NCBI GenBank assembly: GCA_039704465.1
Contig: JASFAU010000009.1
Location: 186,001 to 250,000, forward strand
Length of the DNA: 64,000 nt
From: Plasmodiophora brassicae
Taxonomy: Eukaryota > Endomyxa > Phytomyxea > Plasmodiophorida > Plasmodiophoridae
Direction of reading: 5' to 3'
Position numbers and translations under genes: made by a program. Under the pieces are notes generated by a model. It searched no databases. It had not been told where the DNA came from and saw only the letters and a program-made list of their open reading frames with translations. Shown here one piece after another: positions 11,493-23,132 of the stretch (position 1 is the stretch's first letter; each line of letters opens with the position of its first letter).

Positions 11493-12197
11493 GACGATCG
11501 ACCCAGCCGACCTACCATATTTAACCCATCATTCCCAGCTTCAATGTTCGAGTCCTGCAGTTTTGTTCAGGGCCAACCTGCCCATAAACGATAATCGGTC
11601 GACAACGTCGTATGTCGGCTCTTCTAACATTGCGTCACCCGTTGTAGCGATTCCGGCGGTGGTGACGTACCAGCTGTGCCGGTACCGTCCGAGCAAGCCC
11701 AGCTTCTTGCGCCTGCATGAACCTTGCTGTTTACGGGTTCGGCCTGCTAGGCCAAGCGCTCTCTTGATGGTCACCTGTCCAGGTGCACCCTCTCTTGGTA
11801 TCCTCGTCACGATACTCGATAACGTCGCCGATTTGCTTCTATTCTATGGAAAGTCCCGTAGGTTGTCCTGTTGATTCTTTTCGGCGGGAACGGCGCCAGC
11901 TGGTCGAACAACATCGGGACGAACGCCATACAGGCACGAGGCTAAGGAGAACAATCTATTTATGTAAAACTCATTGCCGATCGACGCTTGTGAAGCTCGC
12001 TGACCGCACAATTTGCGGTTTCGAGAACTCACCCTGCGACTATAAGCCATTAGTGGACTGAATCACACGATGCACGGCGCCCATACTCTAGCGGATGCAA
12101 CTGGAATGATGTTCTGCAGGTTCGTTTCGCTGTACTGACGCTCCACGCTGCTGACGGTACGGCCACGGACGTCGGAAACAAGACTGGAGAACAGACA
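11493..12197. other. Intergenic, no gene recognised
   Basis: This lies between the convergent ends of the SET and NTE genes. Frames of up to about 90 codons exist on both strands but show no domain, no consistent splice signals and mixed composition. I see nothing I can assign. Confidence 0.4.
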
Positions 12198-15100
12198 CTA
12201 TGAGCAGCTGTAATTTGGCATCGGGTGGGCCACCAACCGTCTGTTCTCCATGACCCATCTCCCCATGATATGCCGGGCCTGCTTGAAGCCCAACGTTCGG
12301 ATTTCGTCATACTTGTGGTAGTCAAGAAGAAGGACGGACCCGAGTTCGGGGCGAATGTAAACGTCCATCAGCTGAAACGATAGATCGTCACCAGCAGGCG
12401 GGAGCATAACTGTACGGCGGCGCCTACCTTTTCGTTCAAGAACGAGCGTACGTTGCGGGAATTGTTGATGTAACTCAGAGCCGAGACGATATCGGAAAAC
12501 TTGGGGACCTTCGGATGGGGTCCCCACGGGAGTACTAGTCGGCGCACCTTCAGCCACAGGAGCCACCATCCCGACAGCGAACTGCCAAAGTCGTGCACGC
12601 CTCGGAATGCAGCAGCCTTGTTCTCAACGTCAACGCCGATCAGGATGTCGGGCCCGAAGCGGTCGCGCATGATATCAACGGGAAGGTTATCAACATAACC
12701 ACCACTGCAACAGAAACGGGTCAGACATCGCGTCGTACCGGAACGGCGCCTGTGAATCGTACTCAATTAGCACGGATCCGTTCATCCACATTGGTGGGAG
12801 GTACTCGACGACAGTCATTGATGATCGGACTGCAGCCCAAAGCAAACCTAGGGAACACGGTCAGAGACTTAGTATACCAGGCGCACGGGTGTCGATAAAT
12901 TACCAGTTGTATGGACCTCAATATCAGACTCCGTTAAATTTGTGGTAACGCAGAAGTAGGGGATCTGTTGAAATCACGTTAGCTGGACCCAGCACAATTC
13001 ACTGTACACGGGACCCATAGATCCTAAATGGCAAACTGTCAGGTTATTCCATGATAATTCATTGGCAGTGGCGGCCCAGTACTTCAATGCGAACGTCTTT
13101 GAAGAAAAAGCGGATGGCCTCGCTGAACTGAGACGACGTCATGACACAGCTTGTGAAACAGCAGCAGTAGACGTACGTTTTGCCCGGAGAAGTACGACAT
13201 GATTGGGAACGTGGCGTCTTTCAGAAGCTCGACGACACTTCCCATACGCGCAGCAAACATTTTAACCTATGTAGGTAGGCCAAAGGTCAGCTAACGGTAG
13301 GGTGTAACACGCTTAGCGAATATTGACTGATTCTTCCATAGCCAGCTGACCGTGCATGGCGAAGAGCCCGGCCATGAAAGCCCCTTGGGAAGTGCCACCG
13401 ATCATGTCAATTGGAACGTGAAGCTCATGGAGAGCCTAACGTAAAAAAAAGTTGGAGTGCTGTCAGAGGTGGTCGCATTGTCAACTTCAACCTGCATTGT
13501 GCCCATGTGCGCTAACCCTCGAGCGCCTCCGCCGCCCAGTACAAGTCCAACGGCACGCCGACAAATACGCCGAGCGAGCCGACCGTAGTCGCTGTGGGAA
13601 GATCGACGAATATGATGGTGGGCGTTAAGGTGCCTTCCTTGAAACCAATGCCGGGTTCCGTTAGGCCTGGGAAGACAGATAAGAAATTAACCGCATGGAA
13701 CACAGGAATGGCTTACAGTGCGACATGATCGTCGTGGAGCAGGACAAGGTCCTTGTTGGATACCGGTGCGTCCACTTCAGGCCAAATTAGCTGAGACTCC
13801 CGCTCCGAGACGACTGGAGATGACGATGCATCTCCAACAATGATAATCTGGTCAGCTTGCCGGATGAAACACTTACACCATGACGCCGAGAGCTGGTGCG
13901 TCAACGAGAAAATTAAAACATCGTGGGCCTCTTCCAGGTCATTCAAAACATGGGTTATCATCGATCGCCGCATTCCTTGCAATCAAATTAGTCCACAGAT
14001 TATTGCCAGGCACAGACAATGAGAACGGACTTTCATCAAGGTCCAAATCAGATGGCCCTTCGACATGTCCGTCCTCAGACACTTTGGTAAACAGCAACTC
14101 GCGGCTAACGTGTAGTGACGACCTGATTTTGTCTGTCAGTGAAATGTCGACCGCAGCACTTGCTAATTCGAACCCGTAGAACTGTAAAGCGTCGGCCAGG
14201 TTCTCGACGAATGATGTAACGTCGACAGAGCTACTCGTGGGGACGACGGCGATCGTGGATATTTTCGCCATTGGCGATCGGTGCGATGCAGATGACTTGC
14301 TGCTCAGCTCACGAAGACGACGAGCTAACTGACATATTAAACCCACAGGGTAAGCAACCATGATCGTGATATTCTACCGATGATTGTCGAGAAACGTCGT
14401 AAGCATGTAGGGTGCCGCGCCTGCAGTTCAAGAAATGCCTGCTTAGGAATGCGGACAGTCTCACAATCGCGAACAGATATGCAGCTGTAGCTGTGGTGCT
14501 CATCGCCAGCAAGCAGAGACAGCTCACCGACAGATTCACCACGTGCCGCCTCCAGAAGAGTCTTTGTTGTTCCATCCGCACGACGTGAAAATATTCTTAG
14601 CCGCCCACTGACAACTATATAGGCCTCATCAGCCGTGTCACCGGATTTGAACAGGAGCTTTCCAGCTGGAATCCTACAAAAACGTGTCAAACGCAACCAT
14701 GCATGGAAGCATGCCAGAGATACCAGTGCCGCTCGAACATTAGTCCCTCGAACTGCCGAAGAACGGGACAAATCAATTCTTCACAGATTGTCATCAGTAG
14801 TTGGACGAGAACCGAATCAGAACGCTTGGAGAAATCGTCGCTGGTTACAATGGCTACGACGCATGCGGTCATGCACCGAGCAGAGTCAGTGTGCCCGCAA
14901 GACGCGATGAACGAAACGCCGCCGAATACGGCGCCTGGTCCAACTTCCACAGACTGATACAGAGCTGACTCCACTACATGAACGGGAAACAAATAAATCG
15001 AAGTCAGCGAAGATCGGACACAATCGCTGAAGGTATCACCTGCTGAACTTGCAGCCCCAATTTGCAGTTGCTCCATTGGCGGTTTTGGTGTAAGGCACAC

Positions 15101-16483
15101 GCGACCTTTCTTGAGGATGTACATGTGACGATGCCTTGTCGTCGAGTGCTCATAGATCACCTGACCGCTGGACAGATGCATTTCCTGAAGGTCCGGCTCG
15201 AATGACGCAAGCGCATCGCCATTGGGAGTGCCTTCTGCGAAGTAGTTTGTCAAGGCGCACTACAGGTGCACATGAGTTAGGTAAGGACGAGCGAATGGCA
15301 TACGCGCCATCGAACCTGATGATGATTCAGCTGGTCGTCGTCGGAGGATATTTGCAGAAATCCTCGAAGAAAGAAATGAGCAGTGTACCAGTTGCGGGAT
15401 AGCGAAGTGCGCATGAACGACAGAACCCAGGCCGGATATTTGGCCGCCAATTCCTTGAACATGTTTGTCGAAACGCGCACGAGTTCGACTAAATGGCAGA
15501 GTTCAAACTTATTCAGTATCGGACCAGGTCACCAGGACGTCCCCTTACCATCGGTATCGGCGCGCAGGGTGAAAAACCGCTTGCATCTGGCAAGCATCGA
15601 TATGTCACCGGCAAAGTCGCCAGCGTGGTAGCGTTGGAAAGGGGCCGTGAGCGACGTTGAGCTCCGATACGCCGACAAAGATCCTGGCCGCTCATCTAAT
15701 CAGCAATACGCATGCGTGCAGTGACCTCGGCGAACCTTCAACAACTATGTACATGCCAATGTCACCCAGTTCGTCGCCGCGGCTGAACAACTGCCCCAAA
15801 GCACATGAGATATCGAATTATTCGGTTCGTAGGCGAATGCCCCATACCGTGTCCCCATCGTCGAGATGATGCCAGACGATGCATCGACTGTAGAACTCGG
15901 TAAACGCCTCGCGTGGGAGTCTCGAGGAAATCTTCGAGAATGCTCGATACACGCGGTCCTCCGTTGACAACGGCTCGGCAGCAGCTGACGTATCAGCCGC
16001 TGCATCCTTCCGCTCGTGTGGCACCTTATCCGACGTGCGTTCCATTCGTTCAAAGTGCTCATCAGGATCGCGAACCTGGACAGAAATCGGTTGGTCATTT
16101 CAAACAGTGCAACGGAACCGATTGCAACGACTTCCGCGGCATCGATCTTGTTGAAGATGTCGGCAGTGGCCGTGCTGATTTCGGCATTGCCGGGCGTTCG
16201 TCGCGGTTTCAGCGCTTTCTGCACCCAGACATGCGCGCCCGCGTATCCAACGACGGCGATGTTCACCAGGACGACAAGTAGCACATGTCCCCATTGCAGT
16301 TCCACCTGCAACTGGATATCGAACGTATTCTTCAACCATCCCGTTCTCCTACTGCACTCGACGTGTCACTGACGTCGCGTCTGCGTCCAGCACCCCCCCT
16401 GCGTACCTCAGCGACGCCAGCACGGCTGACGCGACAATCGCGACAGCAATCGCGATCCATCGCCGGCTGCGCGATTTCTCCAT
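12198..16483 (-). CDS. Patatin-like phospholipase of the NTE (neuropathy target esterase) type
   Basis: It deacylates phosphatidylcholine and lysophosphatidylcholine at the ER in other eukaryotes. The start is [14 protein letters not shown], a signal-anchor; a 55-nt intron then joins it to [20 protein letters not shown] and a second hydrophobic helix. Three cyclic-nucleotide-binding-like domains follow, around 16.0-15.5 kb, 15.25-14.8 kb and 14.7-14.35 kb (for example [13 protein letters not shown] and [18 protein letters not shown]). The catalytic patatin domain has the oxyanion loop [16 protein letters not shown], the nucleophile elbow GGTSQGAF, and the Asp of [11 protein letters not shown], whose codon is split by the 58-nt intron 12705-12762. 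The C-terminus ends with [16 protein letters not shown]. About ten or more introns. All catalytic residues are intact. Confidence 0.93.
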
Positions 16484-16688
16484 TTGCCGCGACCCCTTTT
16501 CCAGACCCGACGATTGACAAATGAGCGCCGCCGGCAGCGTGCAGTTCGTACTGACGCTCAGCGGCACGGGGGCGCGGCAACAAACAAAATCGCAGCGGGG
16601 CAACGTAACTGTACACCGATTGAAATTATTTGGGGAAAGATTCGGCGGCGTTCGGCGGCAAATAGCGGAACGGGGAGGTTGGGTGCCG

Positions 16689-17486
16689 ATGGCGAAGCGG
16701 CTGGTCGATCTGAGCGCCGACGTCCTGTCGCTGGCGTTGTCGTTCCTGGCGGTCGACGGCGACCTGGCGTCGATGTTCGACGTGTGTCGGCGCATGCGGA
16801 CGGCGGCCGTCGATGCGCTTCGACGCCTGCACGTCAGCGCGCTGGCCATCGCGTGTGATGTCGGGCACGTCGCCGTCGCCAGAACGCTGCTGAGCGACAG
16901 CAGGGTCGACCCGGGCGCGGAGCGAAACCTGTCCCTGGGTATCGCGACTCGACGCGGCCATGTCGGCATCGTACGTCTGCTGGTCGGCGATCCTCGCGTC
17001 GTGCCCGCGCTGGATCGTCCCCTCCTTCTGGCCTGCATGTTCGGCCACACGAATATCGTTGAAATCATCCTGGCCAGTGCTCGTCGCGATTGCGGGGCAA
17101 CGTTGCCTGGTGGGCCGGCCCTAATGGTCGCTGTCCGGAACGGCGACCTGAACGTCATCAGCGCCCTACTCGCCGATGCCCAACTGGATTTGCGTGGTCA
17201 CGTCGATGACGCTCTGCTATCCGCCGTTCGTTCCAATCGCGAGGATATCGTCGGCGTTCTGCTCGCCGACAATCGCTGCAATCCGACGCGGCACCAGAGC
17301 GCTGCCCTGATGCAGGCGTCGCTCAGCGGTCATGCTGGCATCGTCCGGCTACTGACCGACAGGACGCGCGTTCGCGACCGAACGCTACTCAGCGCCATCA
17401 CGGTCGCCAACGCGCATCGTCATACCGGTGTCGCTGACCTGCTCGTCGGGAAGTGGCGGGATCAACATTCCACCTATCACACCTAG
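16689..17486 (+). CDS. Ankyrin repeat protein
   Basis: A single exon of 265 aa. The start chosen, MAKRLVDLSADVLSLALSFL, reads like an F-box-type helix. At least six ankyrin-type units follow, for example ALAIACDVGHVAVARTLLSD, ATRRGHVGIVRLLV, LACMFGHTNIVEIILA, AVRNGDLNVISALLAD and ASLSGHAGIVRLLTD. Probably a protein-interaction adaptor, possibly a ubiquitin ligase substrate receptor if the F-box-like start is real. An upstream in-frame ATG at 16521 would add 56 poorly conserved residues. It is divergent from NTE, about 200 bp away. Confidence 0.8.
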   Translation: MAKRLVDLSADVLSLALSFLAVDGDLASMFDVCRRMRTAAVDALRRLHVSALAIACDVGHVAVARTLLSDSRVDPGAERNLSLGIATRRGHVGIVRLLVGDPRVVPALDRPLLLACMFGHTNIVEIILASARRDCGATLPGGPALMVAVRNGDLNVISALLADAQLDLRGHVDDALLSAVRSNREDIVGVLLADNRCNPTRHQSAALMQASLSGHAGIVRLLTDRTRVRDRTLLSAITVANAHRHTGVADLLVGKWRDQHSTYHT

Positions 17487-17528
17487 CAGCGCTCTGGGGA
17501 GGCTGGCTCGCGTCCAGTCGTGCACCCC

Positions 17529-18215
17529 ATGGACGGCATAAAGCATGGTGGCGCGTGTCTCAACGTGACGTCCGCGTGCCATTTCGATCGGCGGCTCGAA
17601 CACATCATGATGGCCAGGCGGGACTTCTTCCTGCGTCGCGTGTGGTTCTCTGTGAACCCACAACTGACCGCGGTGGCCGGCATGATCATCGCCATCGCGC
17701 CACTCGTCCTGTGTTACGTCATCTCCGCCTGGGCGCTCGCGTCCGACCTGTACGTCGGCAGTTATTTCAGCCGCATCGAGCACAACCAGCAGTTCGTCAT
17801 CGTCTGGAACACGTTCATGTTCATCTCTCTGTTGGGCGGGTACGCCATGGTGTTCATGCAGAAGGCGAACCCGTCGGCGGTCGCTCTTGTGTCCCTTTCG
17901 TGGGTCACCCTCTTCATGAGCCAGTTTGCGTTGATCTCCGCTGTCCAGTTCGCGCATGTCGGGTTCCCATCGTCAACGGCAACGTCGGTCTTCGCCGCTC
18001 TGCTCGCCATCGACCTGACGGCGGTCGCGGTCCTGCTGCTCCGCGAGCACGGGGCCCTCGAGACACTGGATGCCCCCGTGACCGTCGCGGCGCCGCCCGG
18101 GAACCCTAACGAGCCGCCACAGTACGATTCGCAATGCCAGCCCGCCTCTGAAGTGCAACCAAAAGCAGGACCCCAAGTCGATGCACCTGCTAACGATGGA
18201 AACATTCCTGCCTAA
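17529..18215 (+). CDS. Four-TM membrane protein, unknown
   Basis: A single exon. ATG choices are 17529, 17607 and 17610. The MMARRDFFLRRVWF start is the most natural. Four hydrophobic segments are visible: LTAVAGMIIAIAPLVLCYVI, FVIVWNTFMFISLLGGYAMV, ALVSLSWVTLFMSQFALISA and ATSVFAALLAIDLTAVAVLL. A Pro/Gln-rich hydrophilic tail follows. No family is recognised. It begins 43-121 bp after the ankyrin stop, on the same strand. Confidence 0.6.
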   Translation: MDGIKHGGACLNVTSACHFDRRLEHIMMARRDFFLRRVWFSVNPQLTAVAGMIIAIAPLVLCYVISAWALASDLYVGSYFSRIEHNQQFVIVWNTFMFISLLGGYAMVFMQKANPSAVALVSLSWVTLFMSQFALISAVQFAHVGFPSSTATSVFAALLAIDLTAVAVLLLREHGALETLDAPVTVAAPPGNPNEPPQYDSQCQPASEVQPKAGPQVDAPANDGNIPA

Positions 18216-18464
18216 ACACGCGTCACCTTGCAGCCATTGTCGTGAACGCCTGCAATTCGTCGTGTACGTGTACTGTATGGCGAGGAATAGTGGTACAGCA
18301 GTAGTAGACACGAGTCGGTGGTCGTGGTACGCTTGCGCGATCGCTTTGTCGTATACTTTGCAACTCCAGCAATGTATGGCGGCGACGTGGTCGGCGCCGG
18401 CACGCTCCCGCCTGTCGACCTAGCCATCGCTGGCCATACGGATCAGCCGGACGATCGGCAACAC

Positions 18465-20033
18465 ATGGAAAGGTCGCCGAGCATGGACAGCCATTCGAAA
18501 CGGTGCCTGGTGCTTGGCAAGGGTGTCACGTTGGTGAAGGAGGCGCTTAGTGACCTTGGCATGACGTGCACGCCGGGACGGTTCAGCTGGCGCGTGCTGT
18601 GGAGCCCGAGGGGTCTGCCGTTAGACTCCTACAAGCAGCTCGCATCGTACCAGGTCGTCAACCGTCTGCCCGGATCGCAAACGCTGACTCGGAAGGACGC
18701 CCTCGTCGTCAACATTCGCCGCATGATCAAACGGCACGGTCGCCAGCACTTTGGCATGATCATCCCGCAGACGTTCCTGCTGCCCGGCGAGGCCGACCGC
18801 CTGGCCTGCGCCATGCGCACCAGACCGCACGCCCTCTGGATCACGAAACCGACGACCGGGTCCCAGGGCAAAGACATCAGCATCATTAAATCCAGGAAGA
18901 CCGTCGTCGCCAAGATGGACACCATCGTGTCCCGTTACGTCCAGCCGTACCTTATCGACGGGTAAGCGTCGACGCCGACGCGTACCTGCGCATGCTGAAT
19001 GCCAGTTGTGGACAGGAGAAAGTTCGACCTTCGCCTGTATGTCGCAGTGACGTCTGTGGATCCCCTTCGGGTGTATCTGTTCAAGGATGGAATTGTGCGC
19101 CTGGCAACGGAACCGTACACGAAGGACCCGACGCAGCTGGCGAACCAGTTCATCCACCTGACGAACGTCGCCATTAACAGGAACCACCCGGAATACGATG
19201 ACGTCAACGAGATCGGGCATAAGCGGCGCCTGTCGACGCTCTGGGACCTTCTCGGCAAGGAGCACGCCGGCCAAGTACAGGTCGCCATCAAGGCGCTGGT
19301 TGCCAAGACGATGATTTGCGTCCATTCGGTGCTCAGCGCGTCCATCCAGCATCACGTGCCATTGCGTCGCAGCAACCAGATGTTCGAACTGTTCGGATTC
19401 GATGGTACGACGTCGCCTTGTCAGTCTGGGTTTGGATGCTGGTCTTGATTTACGTGGCCAGTGCTGCTGGACCACAAATTGCACCCGTGGTTGCTCGAGG
19501 TCAACCGATGCCCGACGTTGGCCGGGTCATCGCCGATCGACACCGACATCAAGAAGGCGATGCTGTCAGACCTGTTCTCGCTGATTGGTATTGGCGAGCC
19601 CACGTCAGGTCTGGGAGCGTCGACCGGAAGACGTTCGGCACCACCGTCCGAGAGTCGAAGTGCAATCTTTAGCGAGACCGACGCCGAGTACGCGAGACGG
19701 AGGAACTGGGAGCGCGTCTACCCGAGGTTTGAACCGCACCCGCGACTGAGCTTGGCACAATTCTTCGATGAGCGCGACGCTCGTGCGTTATCGTTTGCGT
19801 TGTGCAACCGGATCCCGCCGCCAATCCCACATAGTAGAACACTGACACGGGACGTCCAGTCTAGGATACACGGTACGGTATTGGTAACAGTGCCTCTGCC
19901 CATGTTGGGTCATTCACAGCTGGGGCATCCAGGGTTACGTAACGGCGGATTCGTGTCCAACGTTAATGACCAGGCGCTGCTTCGCACCGTCAGAAGGCAG
20001 TTCGGTATGCAATACAAGCAGCAGTGTCTATAG
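18465..20033 (+). CDS. Tubulin tyrosine ligase-like (TTLL) enzyme
   Basis: ATP-dependent ligase adding glutamate, glycine or tyrosine to tubulin. Three exons. The ATP-grasp core shows MIIPQTFLLPGEAD, ALWITKPTTGSQGKDISII and VSRYVQPYLIDG. Intron 18962-19015 joins this to RKFDLRLYVAVTSVDPLRVY. Then come ANQFIHLTNVAINRN, and an intron after FELFGFD that joins it in phase to VLLDHKLHPWLLEVNRCPTL, the diagnostic metal/ATP motif. The C-terminal tail of about 150 aa is variable. The start could be 18465 or 18483. Which TTLL subfamily, and so which modification, cannot be told. With IFT25 it supports a microtubule-based flagellum. Confidence 0.9.
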
Positions 20034-20240
20034 TGGTACGCGAAACTGGCAAGAAAGGCGCTGTATACTGTACGACGCGTTGTTGAGAGCGAGGGACAGG
20101 ATCACGTTGAACGTGCGGTGCCTTCCTGCGCCTTGTTACCTGTATGGGGCTTTTGAGACTTGCGAAGTTCCCGGTCAAGGTACCTGGAAACATATGCGAA
20201 CCATTAACAGGCGTCGGTCGACCAATGCAATTGGGGGCGT

Positions 20241-21363
20241 TTACATCTTGGGCAGCATATCAAACGGCGACCATTTCTGTTTCAACGCCTCGAGCGTATC
20301 AGCGGTCTGATACTTGCCGTTGTTGCTATACGACCGCCCGTTCAGCGTGCCCTGGGTGTCGAAGAACACGATCTGGGCAATGCGTCGCCCGACGACAAGA
20401 GGGATGGAATAGTGCCGGGAGTTGTTGGTGATCTCCATCGTCCAGCGATTAACGTATCCGATATCGCCCCAGCCGGCACCTGATCGCAACAGCGCCAATC
20501 AGACTCCAAACACGACGTCCTCGTAGCACGGCCTACATTTGCAAACTTCAATGAAGTTCCGCCCGAGCGATGAACGCGCCTTCATCATCGTCGTCACCGT
20601 CCGACGGCCGCCAATGAACTCATTCGTGTGGCCGAGGATGGTCTCTCCGGGGCGGATCCAGATCAGCTGGTCGTCACGATGCACGTTCTCGAGCTTCAGG
20701 TTTGTCCTGTCCATCCACAACCCTGTAGGCGGGACAGTGAGCGAACCCGTCCTCGTGATCATATGACCCAACCGACCAGCCCGCTCGGCCCTCTGCAGAT
20801 CGTTTGCACCCCAGACCCGACGAACCATTGCCTCCGAGTACTGTCGAGTCGCATGCTGTCAGTGTGAAACCACGCTAGTCGTCAAACGGGCGTACCGGAT
20901 TGAAGATACCGTCTCCAGGCTCGGGCGTCGCTTCCCGGAAGTAGTATTCGCCTGCAAAGCGCACCGATTGAACCCAGCCCCGTTCAGGCTACATCACCCA
21001 CATCGGGTACCCAGAGTGACATCATAGGAGCTGGTCGACAGGTTCTCGGGAATGAAGGGTTCAATGACGACGGTCCCACGCGCCATGTGCTCCATGAGGG
21101 CCTGCCGCGAATCACGTCAGGGGGTTCGACGATCGCACTGGGCCCTGTCGCGGTCCCCCGACCGCATCGGACAGCAATGACTGCGGCGCGACGACGTCCT
21201 TGTCCACGTCGACCCGATCGTCGCCGTTGGCCTGGATCATGGCCCCCGTGTCGCAGTCGACGACGACACCCGACATTGTCCGACGTATTGTCCACCGGGG
21301 CGACGATACGAATAATCGCCGACGAAGAGCGGCGGCCCGCGCCGTCACGGACGCCGCCAGCAT
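20241..21363 (-). CDS. dCTP deaminase (dUTPase fold)
   Basis: It converts dCTP to dUTP and ammonia, feeding dTTP synthesis. About five short exons. The first Met considered (21363) gives MLAASVTARAAALRRRLFVS, which looks like a mitochondrial presequence; a second is at 21276. Exon 2 has MARGTVVIEPFIPENLSTSS then YDVTLGTRCG. Next GEYYFREATPEPGDGIFNP, then IWIRPGETILGHTNEFIGG. The catalytic block is TVTTMMKARSSLGRNFIEVC (Ser and Arg of the S-x3-R motif). After an intron come GWGDIGYVNRWTMEITN, with the catalytic Glu, and IPLVVGRRIAQIVFF. All three catalytic residues are present. The enzyme is mainly bacterial and archaeal, so its presence as an intron-bearing nuclear gene is unusual. Confidence 0.85.
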
Positions 21364-21480
21364 TGTTCGAGGGGACCGCAGCCGCCGGGCTCCCCTTCGG
21401 CAACGTGCACCCTTGCAACAACAGCAACAACAGCGCATACATGGCGATTCGCGATCGTTATGGTGCATATTGCATTTGTA

Positions 21481-22974
21481 TCAGAGAACGCGGGATCGGT
21501 TCTCATCATTGGCCAAGGTGATGGATTTCAGCGTGTCGAGGAAGACGGCCTCGACGCGGGGCAGGCGCAATGCAACGTAGACGGTCAGCAGTCGTCGGGG
21601 CGAGGGGTGCTGAACAACCTGACGCGACACGGTTCGTCGCAGGGGACGTCCACGCGGGGAACGCTTCAGGGCTGCTGGCCACGCCGGACCGCAGAGTGAT
21701 CGTTCCTGGCTACCTGGGGCAGGATACGGGGTTGTTTCCAGTCGGTACCCGGCCGACTGAGGGCGACTGGACCCGCCGTACTCGTCCAGGCTGTTCTCGT
21801 CATCGGAACGCCACGAGCACGCCGTCTGCGACCGAAGCGCGGGGCGCTTGGGCAGCAGTGTCGTCCTTTCAATGAACAGACTCGGTTTGTCACGTGAGGG
21901 TGACCTTGGCATGGGCTCCCGCTGCTCTTCCTGGACGTCTGCTCGGCCGGCCACAGACATGGTCTTCATTCTGATCGTCGATAACGTTCGATGTAGACGC
22001 CGACCGAAATTCGGCAATGGCGAAACGGGTGGCGGTGGAGGGACAGGGGTCTGGGGACGTCGTCGCAGTGACTGGGTAAGGAGCTCCAACGGCAGCAGCA
22101 TGGCTTCGCTGATCAGCGCCGGTTCGAACACGTCTGTCAGGATTAAGGGCATATCCTGCACCTTGGCGCTTTCGCGAATATCTTTCGACAATCGTTGCAC
22201 CATCGACGTCATGCGCACCTTCTCCCGTTCTACCAGGCTTGTCACGCTCAGATCCGCGTCAATAGGAACCGCAGTCGGCATTGCGCCTTCTTCCAGAACA
22301 TCGCCCTCCTCCTCATACTGCCCTTCGCAGATATCGTCGTCGGCGTTGCTGCCCTCGGGTTCATCTTGCGTTTCAATGCCTAAGGCTGCTCTAATTGTAC
22401 AGGTGTCGGGAAGCAATTGGATGAAGTCGAATGGCGTGCCCTGATTTGGGGTTGCGTTGTCGAAGGCATCTAGCATATCCTCACCATCGTCGTCCAGGCG
22501 AGCGATACAGAAGTCAATGACAGAGGTGCGCGTGTCGAGATCGGTCATGGGTGGAATTTGTGCCAGGACGGGGATTCGCAGATCGGGCGGGGACCCACAG
22601 AACAGGTGTCGAGAGGCCATCCGGAACAGACCTTGGAACTCTGTCATCATGTTGTACTCGTCCACGTGTTGCTGTCGTTCGAACAGACGTGTACTACTGA
22701 TCGTTGCCCATTCGCCGTCGGTCATCAGCGCCATGCGCGCCCGTTGCATAAACTCCTCCTTATCATCGGCGGCGATGACGGGTGGCAGATCGGGTACGAT
22801 GCTGCTACTGCTGGGCACGGGAGCCGAATGTGGGCGAACCTGGCGCCGGTGTCGCCGAGGCGTCACCTTCGGTACGTCATCACCGTGTTCCAGGGCGTGC
22901 AGTACAGCAGCGTTGACGCGATGCAGGCTGTCCAAGCACGCCGCTGAACGTATCCTGGGACGCGATGCGGGCAT
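21481..22974 (-). CDS. Hypothetical 497-aa protein, disordered C-terminus
   Basis: A single exon with an ATG at 22974. The N-terminal half contains ordered helical segments (DKEEFMQRARMALMTDGEW, ERQQHVDEYNMMTEFQGLF, FDFIQLLPDTCTIRAALGI) and an acidic stretch. A central region LVEREKVRMTSMVQRLSKDI could form a coiled coil. Past about residue 300 the protein is rich in Arg, Ser and Pro, with a polyproline run PVPPPPPVSP, and is probably disordered. No family is recognised. The high GC bias and length support it as coding. Confidence 0.6.
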   Translation of the reverse strand: MPASRPRIRSAACLDSLHRVNAAVLHALEHGDDVPKVTPRRHRRQVRPHSAPVPSSSSIVPDLPPVIAADDKEEFMQRARMALMTDGEWATISSTRLFERQQHVDEYNMMTEFQGLFRMASRHLFCGSPPDLRIPVLAQIPPMTDLDTRTSVIDFCIARLDDDGEDMLDAFDNATPNQGTPFDFIQLLPDTCTIRAALGIETQDEPEGSNADDDICEGQYEEEGDVLEEGAMPTAVPIDADLSVTSLVEREKVRMTSMVQRLSKDIRESAKVQDMPLILTDVFEPALISEAMLLPLELLTQSLRRRPQTPVPPPPPVSPLPNFGRRLHRTLSTIRMKTMSVAGRADVQEEQREPMPRSPSRDKPSLFIERTTLLPKRPALRSQTACSWRSDDENSLDEYGGSSRPQSAGYRLETTPYPAPGSQERSLCGPAWPAALKRSPRGRPLRRTVSRQVVQHPSPRRLLTVYVALRLPRVEAVFLDTLKSITLANDENRSRVL

Positions 22975-23132
22975 GCCCCCACGGTGGATCGCCGACTGTA
23001 CTTAACAGCGCAGTCGGCAGTCCAGTGCAGTCTGCAGTCTGCTGCCCGCCTGCCCCCCCACTCACAGGGCTGTTACTGCGCCCTATTCCCGGCACGCTAA
23101 TTTCGAGCGCCACTGCCCACTGGACAACGGCC

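Noticed and set aside
16530..17158. Minus-strand frame antisense to the ankyrin gene, part of a 269-codon frame
   Set aside because: Only its last part (from ATG 16483) is real, as the first exon of the NTE gene; the rest is an antisense shadow.
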